This document shows, one piece after another, positions 22,856-33,574 of a stretch of DNA of 64,000 nucleotides (the first letter of the stretch is position 1; every line of letters starts with the position of its first letter). The DNA is taken from the NCBI GenBank assembly GCA_963682175.1, contig OY821775.1, positions 29,572,053 to 29,636,052 of the forward strand. Reading direction: 5' to 3'. Origin of the DNA: Triglochin maritima (taxonomy: Eukaryota; Streptophyta; Magnoliopsida; Alismatales; Juncaginaceae). The position numbers and the translations under genes were made by a program. A model generated the notes under the pieces. That model ran no database searches. It saw nothing but the letters and a program-made list of their open reading frames with translations, and was not told the origin of the DNA.

Positions 22856-25800
22856 TCAAGGAACATCAAATGAGAACATCAAGTCAGGAGGACCAAAGAC
22901 TTGCCGAGATGGGCAAACTCCACTGGTACTCTGAGGTGTCATGAGGGGTGAAAGGTCAAAGCTGAAAGGCTCGAAGCCCTCATGATATTGGTTGGGTGTG
23001 GGCAACAAAGAATGAAGTTGTGTTGCCTCACTAGGGTTTAATTGCTCATCGAAGAAAACCCTCCAACCAATAGGCGGGTGCATCGGAATGAGTTCCTCAA
23101 GCTCATTCGATGGATGCAGCAGACCTGCATCACTAAAAATGGGGCTTCTCCCCAAGTCATCCAACAAGGACCTCCCACCATCATTTAGACCATCAAGCAC
23201 AAGCTCGGTCATAGGTGGGTCCTTGTTGGAGTCAAAATGAAGCTCAAATGGCTCAATGGCCATGGGACATGAGGTAGAGACACCTTCTGGCATAGGCATA
23301 TGATGAGGTGTCTCACCCTCACTAGTACTCTCAACTGAATCATGCAACGAACACTCCCTTTGGACATTCATGTTCGAGGCCAGCTCACTCTGTTGCATTG
23401 CAAAGACAGGCAATGAGTCTTCACTGGGCCCACGAACATTCTCAATGGGTTGCATTGGGGTTAGGGGTTGTCGTTGATTTTGTGGTGCTTTCTCCAATTG
23501 GCGGATGAGATTTAGATTTAAAGGTTCATCCATGGGTTCCTGTTGCCTACCAGAGTTGAACACATGAAACTCGGCACTCATGTTACCGAATGAGAGCTTC
23601 ATGACACCATTTCTACAATTAATCAAGGCATTGGAGGTTGCCAGAAATGGTCTACCCAAAATCAAAGGTATTTGAGAGTGGGTGTTCGCAACAGGATTGG
23701 TATCGAGGACAACAAAATCGACTGGAAATATAAAATCTCCAACTTTGATAAGCACGTCCTCAATAATCCCCATGGGAATACGAATGGATCTATCCGCCAG
23801 TTGGAGGGTGATCTTAGTTGGTTTCAATTCTCCCAAGTTCAACTGTTGATAAACAGAGAATGGGAGGAGGTTGACCGCTGATCCTAAATCAAGCAAAACA
23901 TTGCTCAATCTAGTGTCCCCTATCGTACACTGAATAGTAGGACACCCAGGGTCCTTGTATTTTGTGTAGGTAGGATTGGACAAAAGTGAGCTGATATTTG
24001 CAGCCAAGAATGCTTTCTTAGGAACATTGGTCTTCCTCTTGGTTGTGCAGAGATCCTTCAACACTTTGGCATATTGAGGTATTTGTTGGATGACATCCAA
24101 CAAGGGGATGTTAACCTTCACTTGCTTGAATACCTCTAATATCTTGTCCATGTTGTCACTCTGCTTTTTGTTTAACCTACTTGGATAAGGAGCTTTTGGC
24201 AGGTAGGTTTTCTGCTGTGCCTGAGAAGAAAGCTTTGGTGTATTACCCTCACCCTCAGCTTCTTCTTCACCACCATTCCCACTGGGGGGCTGCATAGATG
24301 GTGGTGGGTGTGGCAAGGAAATGTGATTGTCAACCTGTTTTCCATTCCTTAAGGTCACAATGGAATTGACATGGTGAACAGGTTCCTCCACATGGTTCAC
24401 TTGCCTCCCCCGAGGTACCACATTCTCATTTTGCATTTGTTGTTGTTGGTACATGCGGGGGTTAGCCTCAGGCTGGCTAGGAAAAGACCCTCTCTCTCTT
24501 TCATGTACAGACTGAGCCAATTGACCCATCTGAAGCTCTAGAGATTTCATGGTCTGCTGATTTGAAGTGAGAACTTGACTTGTGGTAGACATAAAATTTT
24601 TCATTGAGTTTTCAAGTCCACGAGTCAAGGTCTCAAGCGAATTGAATCGGGTTTCCATATTATTGGAATTTGGGAAACCCGATTGATTGGTGGTTTGCGC
24701 TTGGGGTGGCTGATAGGAATGCGCATGCATGGGAGGTTGGTGTGATTGGTAAGGTGGTCTAGAGGAGTTTGGAGGACCACCAGGGGCATTAGTTTGGTTC
24801 CATGAAAAATTGGGGTGGTTCCTCCATCCAGGGTTATAAGATGATGAGTATGGGTCATTCCTAGCTCTGTCATAGATGGCGTTGACACGCTCCATCTCAG
24901 GAGGAATGGACTCACACTCGCTCTCTACATGACCTATCCTACCACATGAATGACAAGGAACTGGACCAGATGTGGACATGTGAGGTGCACTTTGTTGGTT
25001 TTGGAGCTCAATCGAATCGATACAGCGCATTAAGGCCGCCATGCGTGCGTCGGTGGCCGTAGTGGTATCGATAGCAAATGCGGAACCCGATCTAGTTGAG
25101 TTTGCATTCGCGATCCTCGCTCCTATACTAGATGATGCAGGTGGTTCCCTCACACTCTCCCACTGCATGGTTTTCTCAGCGAGGTCTTCTAGGAAGGCCC
25201 ATGCCTCCCTTTCATCCTTTCCCAAGAACTCTCCTTGACACATGGACTCAAGGAGCGTTCTGGACGGGATGTGAAGACCCTCATACACAATCTGACAAAG
25301 ACGCCACAACTCAATGCCATGGTGAGGGCACGAGGATAGTAGCTCTTTGAACCTCTCAAGATATGCATGAAATGGTTCGGTCTCATGTTGATAGAACGAA
25401 TTGATTTCGTTCCTCAATTTTTGAGTCCGATGATTAGGAAAGTACTTCTTGAGGAATGCAGATTGAAACTCATCCCAAGTCCTAAAGGAATTCGCCTGGT
25501 TGCTGTACAACCACTTCTTGGCATCATCCTTCAGCGCAAAGGGGACAAGCCTAAGATGGATGGAGTCTGTGCTAAGTTGTTGCAGCTTGAACATAGCACA
25601 GACCTCCTCAAATTCCCTGAGAAAGATATAGGGGTCACCTTTCCCAGTGAAATGAGGGAGCATGGAAATGAATTGAGGCTTAACCTCAAAATGGTTCCCA
25701 TTTGCCTCTGGAAATACGATGCATGAGGGCAGAGCTGTACGGCTCGGGTAGCATCGATCACGAAGAGGTATGGGAACGACAACTGGAAGCACAGGTGGAA

Positions 25801-26032
25801 CAGGTGGGTCCAGCAACTGCTCCTCCTCACGGAAATTAGCAGCCATTGGACCCGAACTACGTGCGACACGAGAGGAGGAAGGTGTCGAGAAATCGATGAC
25901 CGAAGCCGGATTGACAACGCTCTTCGTCAAACGACCACTATCGTCTCGTGTCCACGAAAGCATGCACAAAGGTGCACACACAAACCACAACTTTCTTTTT
26001 TTTCTTTTTTCTTTTTTTTTTCTTTTTTTCAA
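22856..26032 (-). CDS. Intact gag-protease-tail polyprotein without pol
   Basis: This 1058-residue protein is the only undamaged ORF of this type in the window. In order it has a Lys/Arg-rich start and a gag core at about residues 120-330 (FTGKGDPYIFLREFEEVCAM, RTWDEFQSAFLKKYFPNH). A CCHC zinc knuckle follows at 360-373 (CHSCGRIGHVESEC), then the YNPGWRNHPNFSWNQ linker and a coiled coil at about 445-505. The aspartic protease spans about 640-820 with catalytic Asp 715 in DLGSAVNLLP and a later LILGRPFLAT. A tail of about 230 residues (830-1058; PPIGWRVFFDEQLNPSEA near 990, ending FSFDVP) takes the place of pol. Its role is to form the particle, bind RNA and cleave itself. D-L-G instead of D-T/S-G is usual in Athila/Tat proteases. 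The ATG at 26032 lies in an A-rich run, so a later start (MAANFREEEQ, about residue 63) is possible. Confidence 0.9.
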   Translation of the reverse strand: MKKRKKKEKRKKRKLWFVCAPLCMLSWTRDDSGRLTKSVVNPASVIDFSTPSSSRVARSSGPMAANFREEEQLLDPPVPPVLPVVVPIPLRDRCYPSRTALPSCIVFPEANGNHFEVKPQFISMLPHFTGKGDPYIFLREFEEVCAMFKLQQLSTDSIHLRLVPFALKDDAKKWLYSNQANSFRTWDEFQSAFLKKYFPNHRTQKLRNEINSFYQHETEPFHAYLERFKELLSSCPHHGIELWRLCQIVYEGLHIPSRTLLESMCQGEFLGKDEREAWAFLEDLAEKTMQWESVREPPASSSIGARIANANSTRSGSAFAIDTTTATDARMAALMRCIDSIELQNQQSAPHMSTSGPVPCHSCGRIGHVESECESIPPEMERVNAIYDRARNDPYSSSYNPGWRNHPNFSWNQTNAPGGPPNSSRPPYQSHQPPMHAHSYQPPQAQTTNQSGFPNSNNMETRFNSLETLTRGLENSMKNFMSTTSQVLTSNQQTMKSLELQMGQLAQSVHERERGSFPSQPEANPRMYQQQQMQNENVVPRGRQVNHVEEPVHHVNSIVTLRNGKQVDNHISLPHPPPSMQPPSGNGGEEEAEGEGNTPKLSSQAQQKTYLPKAPYPSRLNKKQSDNMDKILEVFKQVKVNIPLLDVIQQIPQYAKVLKDLCTTKRKTNVPKKAFLAANISSLLSNPTYTKYKDPGCPTIQCTIGDTRLSNVLLDLGSAVNLLPFSVYQQLNLGELKPTKITLQLADRSIRIPMGIIEDVLIKVGDFIFPVDFVVLDTNPVANTHSQIPLILGRPFLATSNALINCRNGVMKLSFGNMSAEFHVFNSGRQQEPMDEPLNLNLIRQLEKAPQNQRQPLTPMQPIENVRGPSEDSLPVFAMQQSELASNMNVQRECSLHDSVESTSEGETPHHMPMPEGVSTSCPMAIEPFELHFDSNKDPPMTELVLDGLNDGGRSLLDDLGRSPIFSDAGLLHPSNELEELIPMHPPIGWRVFFDEQLNPSEATQLHSLLPTPNQYHEGFEPFSFDLSPLMTPQSTSGVCPSRQVFGPPDLMFSFDVP

Positions 26033-27062
26033 ATGAAGAATGTACGTAGAAGAGAAGACGAGGGAACACAGGAGAGAAAGAATGACTCAGGAGAGAAGGG
26101 AAGAAGTCCTTAAGCTACGGCGGATGGGTACAGGTAGAAGCACACAAGCAAACAAGGCTCAAACAATCCTAAGGTCGCTATAGGTCCTTACAGCTAGACG
26201 ACGCCTAACTGCGAGGTCACACGGCCTCAACACGCCTCACCTCCCTACAACGAGGACCACAAAGCCCAGCAAGTGAGCCAAGATCCGGGGATCTCGTCTC
26301 TCCTACTATCGACAAAGTGGGCAACGTCGATCAGGTCATGACGGTCGGGACCGGATCACTCTCCTAATGCGTCCAAGATCCTTAGGGCCAATGTCTACTT
26401 GATTTTAAAATTAGGCTCTTGATTAGTGTGGTTTTTGGGGCGAAGGAAAGGGTGATGAAATCCCCCACCTTATCTTTTATGGGACAGCCCCTCCTTAGTA
26501 GCGTTTTGGAGTCCTAAATCTATCAATCAACTCTCCAAACAACGCTCAACTCACACTTGTTGCAATGCACTTCCTACTAACTAATGCATGTTCATATGAA
26601 ATGCATGAATGAGAGTAGAAGGTGCGTACCTCACGCCAGCTCTCAGCAACAGAAAATAAAGCTAAGATAAAAGACAATCTAAATGCCTAAGTCACATACA
26701 TGATGCATGACTTAAACAAGAATAATGCCTAATCTTTTGCTTTGAGTTTTAGGGTCCAAGTTGCTTAAAGGAGGTTTGATTCTTGATCTGGGAATAAACT
26801 ATAGGTCAAGACATGCTAAATCGAGTCCCAGATCACTATAACAGATAAAGAAATACTCCACAAAAATTTAGAGGCGAAATGAAGCTACCAGACCGCCAGT
26901 TGGCGGTTGAAGACCGCTGATTGGCGGTCTTCTTCTCTCAGATCACCTCCAAACTTGACCAGATGCTTCCCCTTCTCAATGTGAGTCACCTGCGACAACG
27001 AAAACTACATGACAAAAATTAAATCCACTCGAATCGTCCAAACAAGAGTCTGGACTGACACC
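26033..27062 (-). other. 5' leader of element D
   Basis: This non-coding leader lies between the primer site and the ORF. It contains the block shared with elements B and H (26040-26600). Near the primer site two imperfect copies of the LTR palindrome occur (26891-26908 and 26912-26929). Its preservation across elements with different coding content suggests a packaging or dimerisation role. Confidence 0.6.
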
Positions 27063-27080
27063 TCCCCGGCAACGGCGCCA
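27063..27080 (-). promoter_or_regulatory. Primer binding site, tRNA-Asp
   Basis: The plus strand reads TCCCCGGCAACGGCGCCA, which is the 3' end of plant tRNA-Asp including CCA. The minus strand, TGGCGCCGTTGCCGGGGA, is the primer site six bases inside the 5' LTR. Athila-type elements typically use this primer. Confidence 0.88.
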
Positions 27081-27086
27081 AAAACT

Positions 27087-28498
27087 TGTTGAACGTTTTA
27101 TATTTAACCGCAAGTGCACGGCCGCGATGAAGCGGTGGCAAGTACGGGTCGTCCTCAGGGAGGTGAGCAGCCTCTTGCTTGTACGAAATCAAGTGGCAAA
27201 AATAGGGGGAAGAAAGTTGTTTATGCTAATCTAGACTACGCTACACTAAGAAGTATGAAATGCGAACGAAACAAACAAATGATGGAATAACAACTAAACT
27301 AAGAGCAAAGAAAGAATGCTGGAATACAGAAATGGGAAAACCCCTAAGGGGTGGAGTGAGTGCACATGCAAAGAGGTGGGTGTAGAATACATTCTTTAAG
27401 CACATGAAGGTGGTGTTTATCAAGCATAGGAAGTGTCTAAATGTGTGGCAAAACCTATCAATCTATTCACCAACTTAGTTGATTAACATTTACATATGCA
27501 AGGTGTTTATTTCAGAACCTAAACAAGCATGAGAGGTGTCTAATCATTTTGGCAAAACTCATCAAGTTATAAATTCTATCCTAAACAAGCAAGCATACAT
27601 TCATGTTTAATCAACACATTGAAATTAAAGCATTCATCCCATTCTCTAATGCATGTATGTACATCTACTCCACCCCCCAAAGGGGATGGAACTACTCACT
27701 AAACATTACACTAATTATTAAACTAAGCAAAGAAAGCATATTAAAACTAAGCTAGAAATAAAAGACGATTAAACTAAAACATGCACAAACAATAAAAAGA
27801 AGCATAAACAAACAATGAAAGAAACACAAAACTTTATTGATAAAAATGACTCACATTAAAAGTAGCATCCTCCTACTTTAGTGTGTGCTTCAAGGCCTCA
27901 CTTCTAGTAGGAAGAATAGCCACTTAAAATATGGAGTCATTACAATAGGAGGTGAAGAGTTCTATTTATAGGCATGGAAAAAGCTAATCCGGGACAATCC
28001 CCCGATGTGGGACTAAACCAATACCAAAACTAGCCTAAACAAACATTAATACACGTCCAGGAGAAAACTTTGTGGATTTGGGCTCAAAGTGACCGCCAAT
28101 TGGCGGTCTTGGACTGCCAATTGGCGGTCCAAATTTTCCGGATCGAGTTGAATCTTGTTCTGGGCTTTGCTTGGTGTATTTGGTGGTCTTGGATGCATCT
28201 ACTTTGTTTATTGGAGCTCCGACCCGAATCCAATTGCAAAAATACTCCCCATGATTGTGTGGAGTATTCTGTTTTGCTCTTAGGTCCTTCTGTCTTGCGT
28301 TCAGGTCCTTCTCCCTTGCATCTTGGTCCCCAGATCTCACAATCCAGTCCTTTTTCCCAACTTTTGGGTCCTTTTATGTTTCATCTCTTCAAACCTATTT
28401 ATTCCTGAAAACTAAACATAAAACTCATGACATAGCATTGTTTAGGTGAAAGATAATGGATATAAGATACAAATATGAGCATGAAATGATGTCAATCA
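27087..28498 (-). repeat. 5' LTR of element D (right on the plus strand)
   Basis: It starts TGTTGAACG and ends GTCAATCA, followed by the ATATT duplication at 28499-28503. It matches the other LTR except for about nine substitutions and one CA-dinucleotide indel. The promoter pair, palindromes (28091-28130) and GTGAGT (27849-27854) are present. Confidence 0.93.
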
Positions 28499-28503
28499 AT
28501 ATT

Positions 28504-29397
28504 TTACTGTGTCCTTGGTCCTTTGATATGAGACTTATATCCGATCGCTTAAGGAATGCTTAATTAGACTAGTGTCTTAAGCTATCAATGAGTGTAGTGC
28601 AAAGGCATTAGTTGGTTAAGTATGACTTTTGTTGGAGAAGATAGTTAGTCAAAAGATTATCATTGCCCCTCTTAATTGAGTGATGATATTAGTGGGCCCC
28701 TGGATAAAGCAAAGTTATAATGTGCACAATGTGATTTGAGTTAAGTCACATATTTATAACTAGCTTAAAAAGATCAAGAAATGAATACTAATACAAAGAT
28801 GACACAATACCACTTTGTGTGTATTCTTAATATCACGAGGCAAGGGACGGACACAAGTGATGCACTCCATCACTAAATGGATCGGGTTTTGGTTCGAGTG
28901 GAATTAAGACATCTAACTAATTGGGAGCTATAATGTGTAGCTAGATACCGCTTATAGCTTGTGATATTAAGCTCTTAATATCACTGGCAACTTAGTATAG
29001 ATCCTCCCATAGGTCACACCGCAAAAACCGGGAAACAAGAAGCTTGATTTTTGGTTCATATGATATGTCGGGTTTCTTATAGAAAATATGACACATGTCG
29101 TGAACAAGTAAAATCAATTATGTTGTATATAACATCATTAGAATCATGATAAATTCATATGAGATGCATATATTATGGGGTGCAATAATTTATTATTGCA
29201 TAGGATCTGTGGACCAACTTTGTTGGAAATAAATCCAAAATTTGAAATCCAAAATTTGAAAAGGCAACATGGAACATTAACATGGGACATTAATTACCGA
29301 GTTAAGATTGTCGTGTTGGTCATAGATCATTGTAGCTCTGCAATAATAAATTATGACCGAACAATTTTGGATTTACACCCCCTAAAGTTCAAATTTT
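28504..29397 (+). other. Copia 3' non-coding region, right half
   Basis: AT-rich non-coding sequence that continues the copia element interrupted by element D. A block of about 66 bases near 29280-29345 repeats one at 19703-19768 in the left half. The phrase TTGTTGGAAATAAATCC occurs at about 29220 and again at 29397, suggesting a local duplication at the LTR start. No gene is seen. Confidence 0.5.
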
Positions 29398-30393
29398 GTT
29401 GGAAATAAATCCAAAATTTGAAAAGGCAAAATTCGGTAAAGGTTCGGTAATCCGTTTATGGCTCGGTCGACCGAAGGATCTGTGGATCGGTCAACCGAAC
29501 GTGGAACGGATGGTCAAAATTGATTGACCGAACTTGACCAAAGTTTACCGAACCAGGAACGATCGACCGAACAATATCCAGTTCAGATATTTTCGGTTAA
29601 CCGAATGGCACTCGGTTTTAGACGAGAATTCGTCCGATCCGTTAAGGAGAAATTTTCTCCTGAAGAATCGGTCATCCGTCTAGTGCACGGTAATACGAAC
29701 GGGACATATTTGGTTAACCGAATATGTCTCGGTAAATCGAAGCCCGATCGATATTCTGCCTTTGATAATTAAGAGATTAAATTGATCGATGGTTGGATTA
29801 GCTCCAAACTTGGTCAAACGTTTTGTGGATGCATGTAATGCATTATGCAATTAGTTTGTGAGAGAAAATGTCAAGAGAACATGGCTTAAGAATAGCCTTG
29901 ATTGAGAGTAAGATTGGAGCCTATAAATAGGTCCTTGTTCTCCTTAATTATGTTAGATGTTTTCTAATTATTTTCTCTCCTAATTCACCACAATAAGCCA
30001 GGAAAATTCTCTTAGTTTTCTAAGTCTTTGGAAGGAGAAATCTCAGAGATTAAGGAAGGGGTTTGTAGCTAGATTCTAAGCTAGTTTGGAGATTGATTCG
30101 CTAGCTCCTTTCTCTCCAACCTTGTTTAGGGTTTTGGTGAACACTCGGAGGCATCCGGCGCAATGAGAAGCGATGATCGTCATCTCAAAGTCTCCGGATC
30201 ATCAAGAAGTTTTAGAGAACTTCTAGGTATGAATTTCGGAGTCCCTTGTGTTTGTTTTAATAAAGTTTTTGAAACTAGTTATTGAAACAAACCGATGCAC
30301 GCATGAAATAAATCATAGAAAATTGTAATTGATCCTTATTGTGCATAAAAATTTCGAAAATATATATGTGCAATTAAACTAGAAATCCAATAG
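29398..30393 (+). repeat. Copia-like LTR with GGTCGACC-type palindromes
   Basis: The probable start is TGTTGGAAATAAATCC. At 29455-29735 six or so copies of CGGTCGACCG, CGGTTAACCG and close variants are clustered. CCTATAAATAGG at about 29921 is the TATA box, followed by a transcribed-leader-like stretch to about 30390, where it is truncated by a gypsy LTR. The boundaries are estimates because the paired LTR is not seen. Confidence 0.5.
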
Positions 30394-31886
30394 TTGAAGC
30401 GTTGGCAAATACGGGTCGATCCACAGGGAGGTGGTGTCGACTTTTGGTTTGTGCGAAGGCGAGTGGGAAAGAAAGGAGAGAAAGGTTGGTTACACTAAAC
30501 TACACTACAATGCTAAAAGGAAATGGAAGATAAACAATAAAACTAAACCTCATACGGGGTAGATTAATAATGTGAATATAAATATGTGGGTGTGTGTATT
30601 GAATTATGCTCCTCACAACATGTAGTGCATGAAATCATAAAACTAAATCCAACTTTGCCTCCACATGAAATAAGATAAGACTATATCGTTAAAACATACA
30701 AGACAATAATTGGAATGAAGCTAAATGAACTCATGTATAAAGACTAGACCCTACTACGCCTCCACATGAAATAAGATAACCCAATATCATTAAAACATAC
30801 AAGGCATTAACCGAGGTAAAGGCAACAAGAGTACATACACTACAAATTGTGTTTCCAATATTAATTCCATCCATATCCTCACCTTATCATTCCCCATAAA
30901 ATAGGTCCACTAATCTAAGCATAAGCTAAGCTTAATTTAAGAGCATTAGCATATCAAAGATAAGAGTGAAATCCCATTAGATTGTTATGGAAATTATATA
31001 AGGCTCAAGGGATTAAGCTAACACACACCTAATACACTACATGATCATATCATATATTTCTCCACCCCCAAATGGGATGGAACTACTCACTAATCATTAC
31101 ACTACAACCTACATTAAAATGAAACATTCTACTAAAATGAAATTAGACTAAGAAAGAAAGGAATATTAAATAAGCTAATTGAAAGGAACGTAAACTAAAG
31201 AAACATGCAAGAATTAAAAGACAAGTTTAAAAGAAACGAAGAACAATTAATTTATTAACAATGACTCACATTGATGGTAGCATTCTTCTCCACCTTGAGT
31301 TTTGCTTCAAGGCTTACTCCTTAGTAGAGAGAATGCCACCAAGCAATGGGTAGAATACAATGGAGGAGGAGGAGTTTTATTTATAGCCATAGAAAAAGGT
31401 AATCCGGGACAATCCCCCGGTATGGGACTACCAACACCAGAAAGACTAAATACATACTAATACACGCCCCCACATAAATTTTAGCGGATCCGGACCAAAA
31501 GTGACCAATTAGCGGTCTACCGTATTCGGATCGCTCCGCATTTTCTTCTGGGCTTTTTTGGATGTATTTGTTGGTCTTTAATGCATCTACTTTACTTGTT
31601 GGATCTCCGACCCAAATAAAATTGCCAAAATACTCCCCCTGATGGTGTGGAGTTTTCTTTTTTTATCTTAGGTCCTTCGGTCTTACGTTCAAGTCCTTCT
31701 CCCTTGCATCTTTGTCCCTAGGTCTCACAATTAAGTCCTTTTTCCCTGCTTTTGGTTCCTTTCATGACTTTTCTCTTCAAACATCTTTATTTCTGAAATT
31801 CAAACATAAAACAATTCACGTAGCATTGCTTAGGTGTAAGATAATGGATATAAGATACAAATATAAGCATGAAATGATGTCAATCA
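30394..31886 (-). repeat. Gypsy LTR, left end truncated
   Basis: This is close in sequence to the LTR of element B. It starts within the terminal block (TTGAAGCG...GGTCGATCCACAGGGAGG), so about 40 bases are lost at the copia join. Its other end is intact (GATGTCAATCA). In minus sense it has a degenerate snRNA-type element (GTCCCATACCG), TATAAATA near 31380, and GTGAGT (31264-31269). The palindrome is eroded to ACCAATTAGCGGTC. The sequence to its right is the 3' region of element E, into which it inserted. Confidence 0.75.
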
Positions 31887-33574
31887 ACCGTGTCCAATGA
31901 CCGACAAAAATGAGTCCATCGAACCGTGTTCTAGGTTGAACAATGCATCTATATTCGGATTTTGTGGGTGTATCCGCTGATAACCCTCAGGAGACAACAC
32001 TCATCCTCCTTGGTGACAAGGAGGTTTAACGACTTGTTGCACATGCTAAGTCCAACTGTGATTCCTACGATAGTGATTTAGGATTTCCCTGTTTTACGTA
32101 TGTTTTTTCCTTTCTTTCCTTTTTTCCATTCTTTGTTTTGCTCGGGACTAGCAAAAGTTAGGTGTGGGGGTATTTAATTGACATCATATCATGCATATAT
32201 TTGTATCTTATATCCTTTATTTTTAGCCTAAGCAATGCTATATAACGAGTTTTATGTTTAAGTTTCAAGAATAAACATGTTTGAGAAGAAGAGACTCAAA
32301 AAGTACTTAAAAGCAAGGAAAAAGACTAAGATACAAGACTTGTGGACTGAGCTACAAGAGAGAAGTACCCGAATGTAAAACCAAAAGGACCAATGAGCAA
32401 ATCAAGAAGCTCCACACCATCATGAGGAGTATTTTGGCAATTTTATCCGGGTCTAAGCTCCAACAACCACTTTGGTGCATCAAACATGAAGAAATCAATT
32501 CACAAAAGTCTCCACCAAAGCACAACCCGATCAGTCCAACCCAGAGCCCCAATTTGCTGTCCCAAACAGCCCATTGGCGGTTCATTTGGATCCAAACCGA
32601 TACACCTCATCCGGGTGGTGTATTAGTGTGTAGTTAGTGCATTTATGGTATGCTTTTAGTCCCATACCGGGGAATTGTTGCGGGTTACCTTTTTCTATGT
32701 CTATAAATAGAACTCTTCCTCTTCCTTTGTATTCACTCCATTGCTTGGTGGCATTCTCTCTACTTAGAGTAAGCCTTGGAGCAAAACTCAAGTGGAGAAG
32801 AATGCTACTTGTAATGTGAGTCATGTAAATAAAACAATTTTTCAGTTTGTTTTAATGTTTTATTCTCTTTTAATTCTTGCTTGCATAGCTTAATATTGTT
32901 TTATCTTAGTAGAAGTAATTAGAATTTTTCCTTTCCGTAATGTTGTTTTTAGTTTAAGGAATAGTGAGTAGTTCCATTCCCCTTTTGGGGTGGAGTTGAT
33001 GTTTATACATGTAATGTAGAATTGAATGAATGTTATATGTTGTTTTATGTGATGAATGTGAGTATGCTTGTTTGAATTTAAAAGAATACTTACCTTGATG
33101 GTTTCTTCCATAGCCATTAGGTACATCCCATGCTTGTTTAGGTTCTTAATAACAAACTTGTTTATGCTCATTTTAATTACTTAGGTTAGTGATTTGGATG
33201 ATAGGTTTTTCTATGAGGTACTTCTTATGCATAGCAACACTACCTGCACTTGTGCTCTATTGAATGCATTCACCACTTAATTCATGTGTACACACACTCC
33301 ACCCCTTAGGTGTTTCGACTCCTGATTTCTAGCTTGCTTCTGTTAGTCACATAGTTTAGCCTTATTGCGTCTCGTGCTTTCATTTTCTTTGTTTTTTTGT
33401 ACTAGTGTAGCGTAGCGTAGCCTAGTTTAGTCTAGTTTAATGTAATCAATTTCATCTCCCCCAATTTTCCCACTTGCCTTCGAACGAACCACAGTCGATA
33501 CACCTCCCTGTGGATCGCCTTGTACTTACCTCCGTTTAATCGTGGCCATGCACTTGGAGTTAAACTTAAATTCA
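31887..33574 (+). mobile_element. Gypsy element E, 3' end only
   Basis: It consists of about 290 bases of the conserved 3' non-coding region, the polypurine tract, and a full 3' LTR. The upstream part is replaced by the LTR at 30394-31886. The hairpin CCTCCTTG-GTGA-CAAGGAGG lies at 32005-32024 with an intact 8-bp stem and a GUGA loop; one arm of the second stem has a point change. Confidence 0.7.
32175..33574 (+). repeat. 3' LTR of element E
   Basis: It begins TAATTGACATC (TG changed to TA) straight after GGTGTGGGGGTATT and ends near AAATTCA. The U3 palindrome is mostly lost (CCCATTGGCGGTTC near 32569). A degenerate snRNA-type element, TATAAATAG near 32702 and GTGAGT (32816-32821) are present. 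A copia LTR with no gap follows. Confidence 0.75.

Larger units (their letters stand above)
19874..28498 (-). mobile_element. Complete young gag-pro-only gypsy element D
   Basis: This 8,625-bp minus-strand LTR retrotransposon has both LTRs (1,414 and 1,412 bp, differing at about 9 substitutions and one 2-base indel by eye), TG...CA ends and an ATATT duplication. The primer site is identical to an 18-base tRNA-Asp 3' end, and there is a polypurine tract and a single intact ORF of 1058 codons. There is no reverse transcriptase, RNase H or integrase; the 1.57 kb between the ORF and the 3' LTR is non-coding. It must therefore have moved with enzymes from elsewhere. The gag, protease and primer features fit the Athila/Tat branch of plant Ty3/gypsy. 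Confidence 0.92.
18583..30393 (+). mobile_element. Decayed Ty1/copia 3' end, split by element D
   Basis: The two parts, 18583-19868 and 28504-30393, belong to one copia element interrupted by element D (19874-28498 with ATATT on both sides). The left part holds a reverse-transcriptase remnant and the start of the 3' non-coding region. The right part continues the non-coding region and ends in a copia-like LTR with TATA near 29923. The right edge at 30393 is a truncated join to a gypsy LTR. Confidence 0.65.

Noticed and set aside
25367..25726. Plus-strand open frame of 119 codons
   Set aside because: It is antisense to the gag core of the intact ORF; the same shadow occurs opposite element F at 36084-36425.
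28035..28340. Minus-strand open frames of about 100 codons in both D LTRs
   Set aside because: They lie in the U3 region across palindromes and upstream of the TATA box. Similar frames appear only because the LTRs are duplicates.
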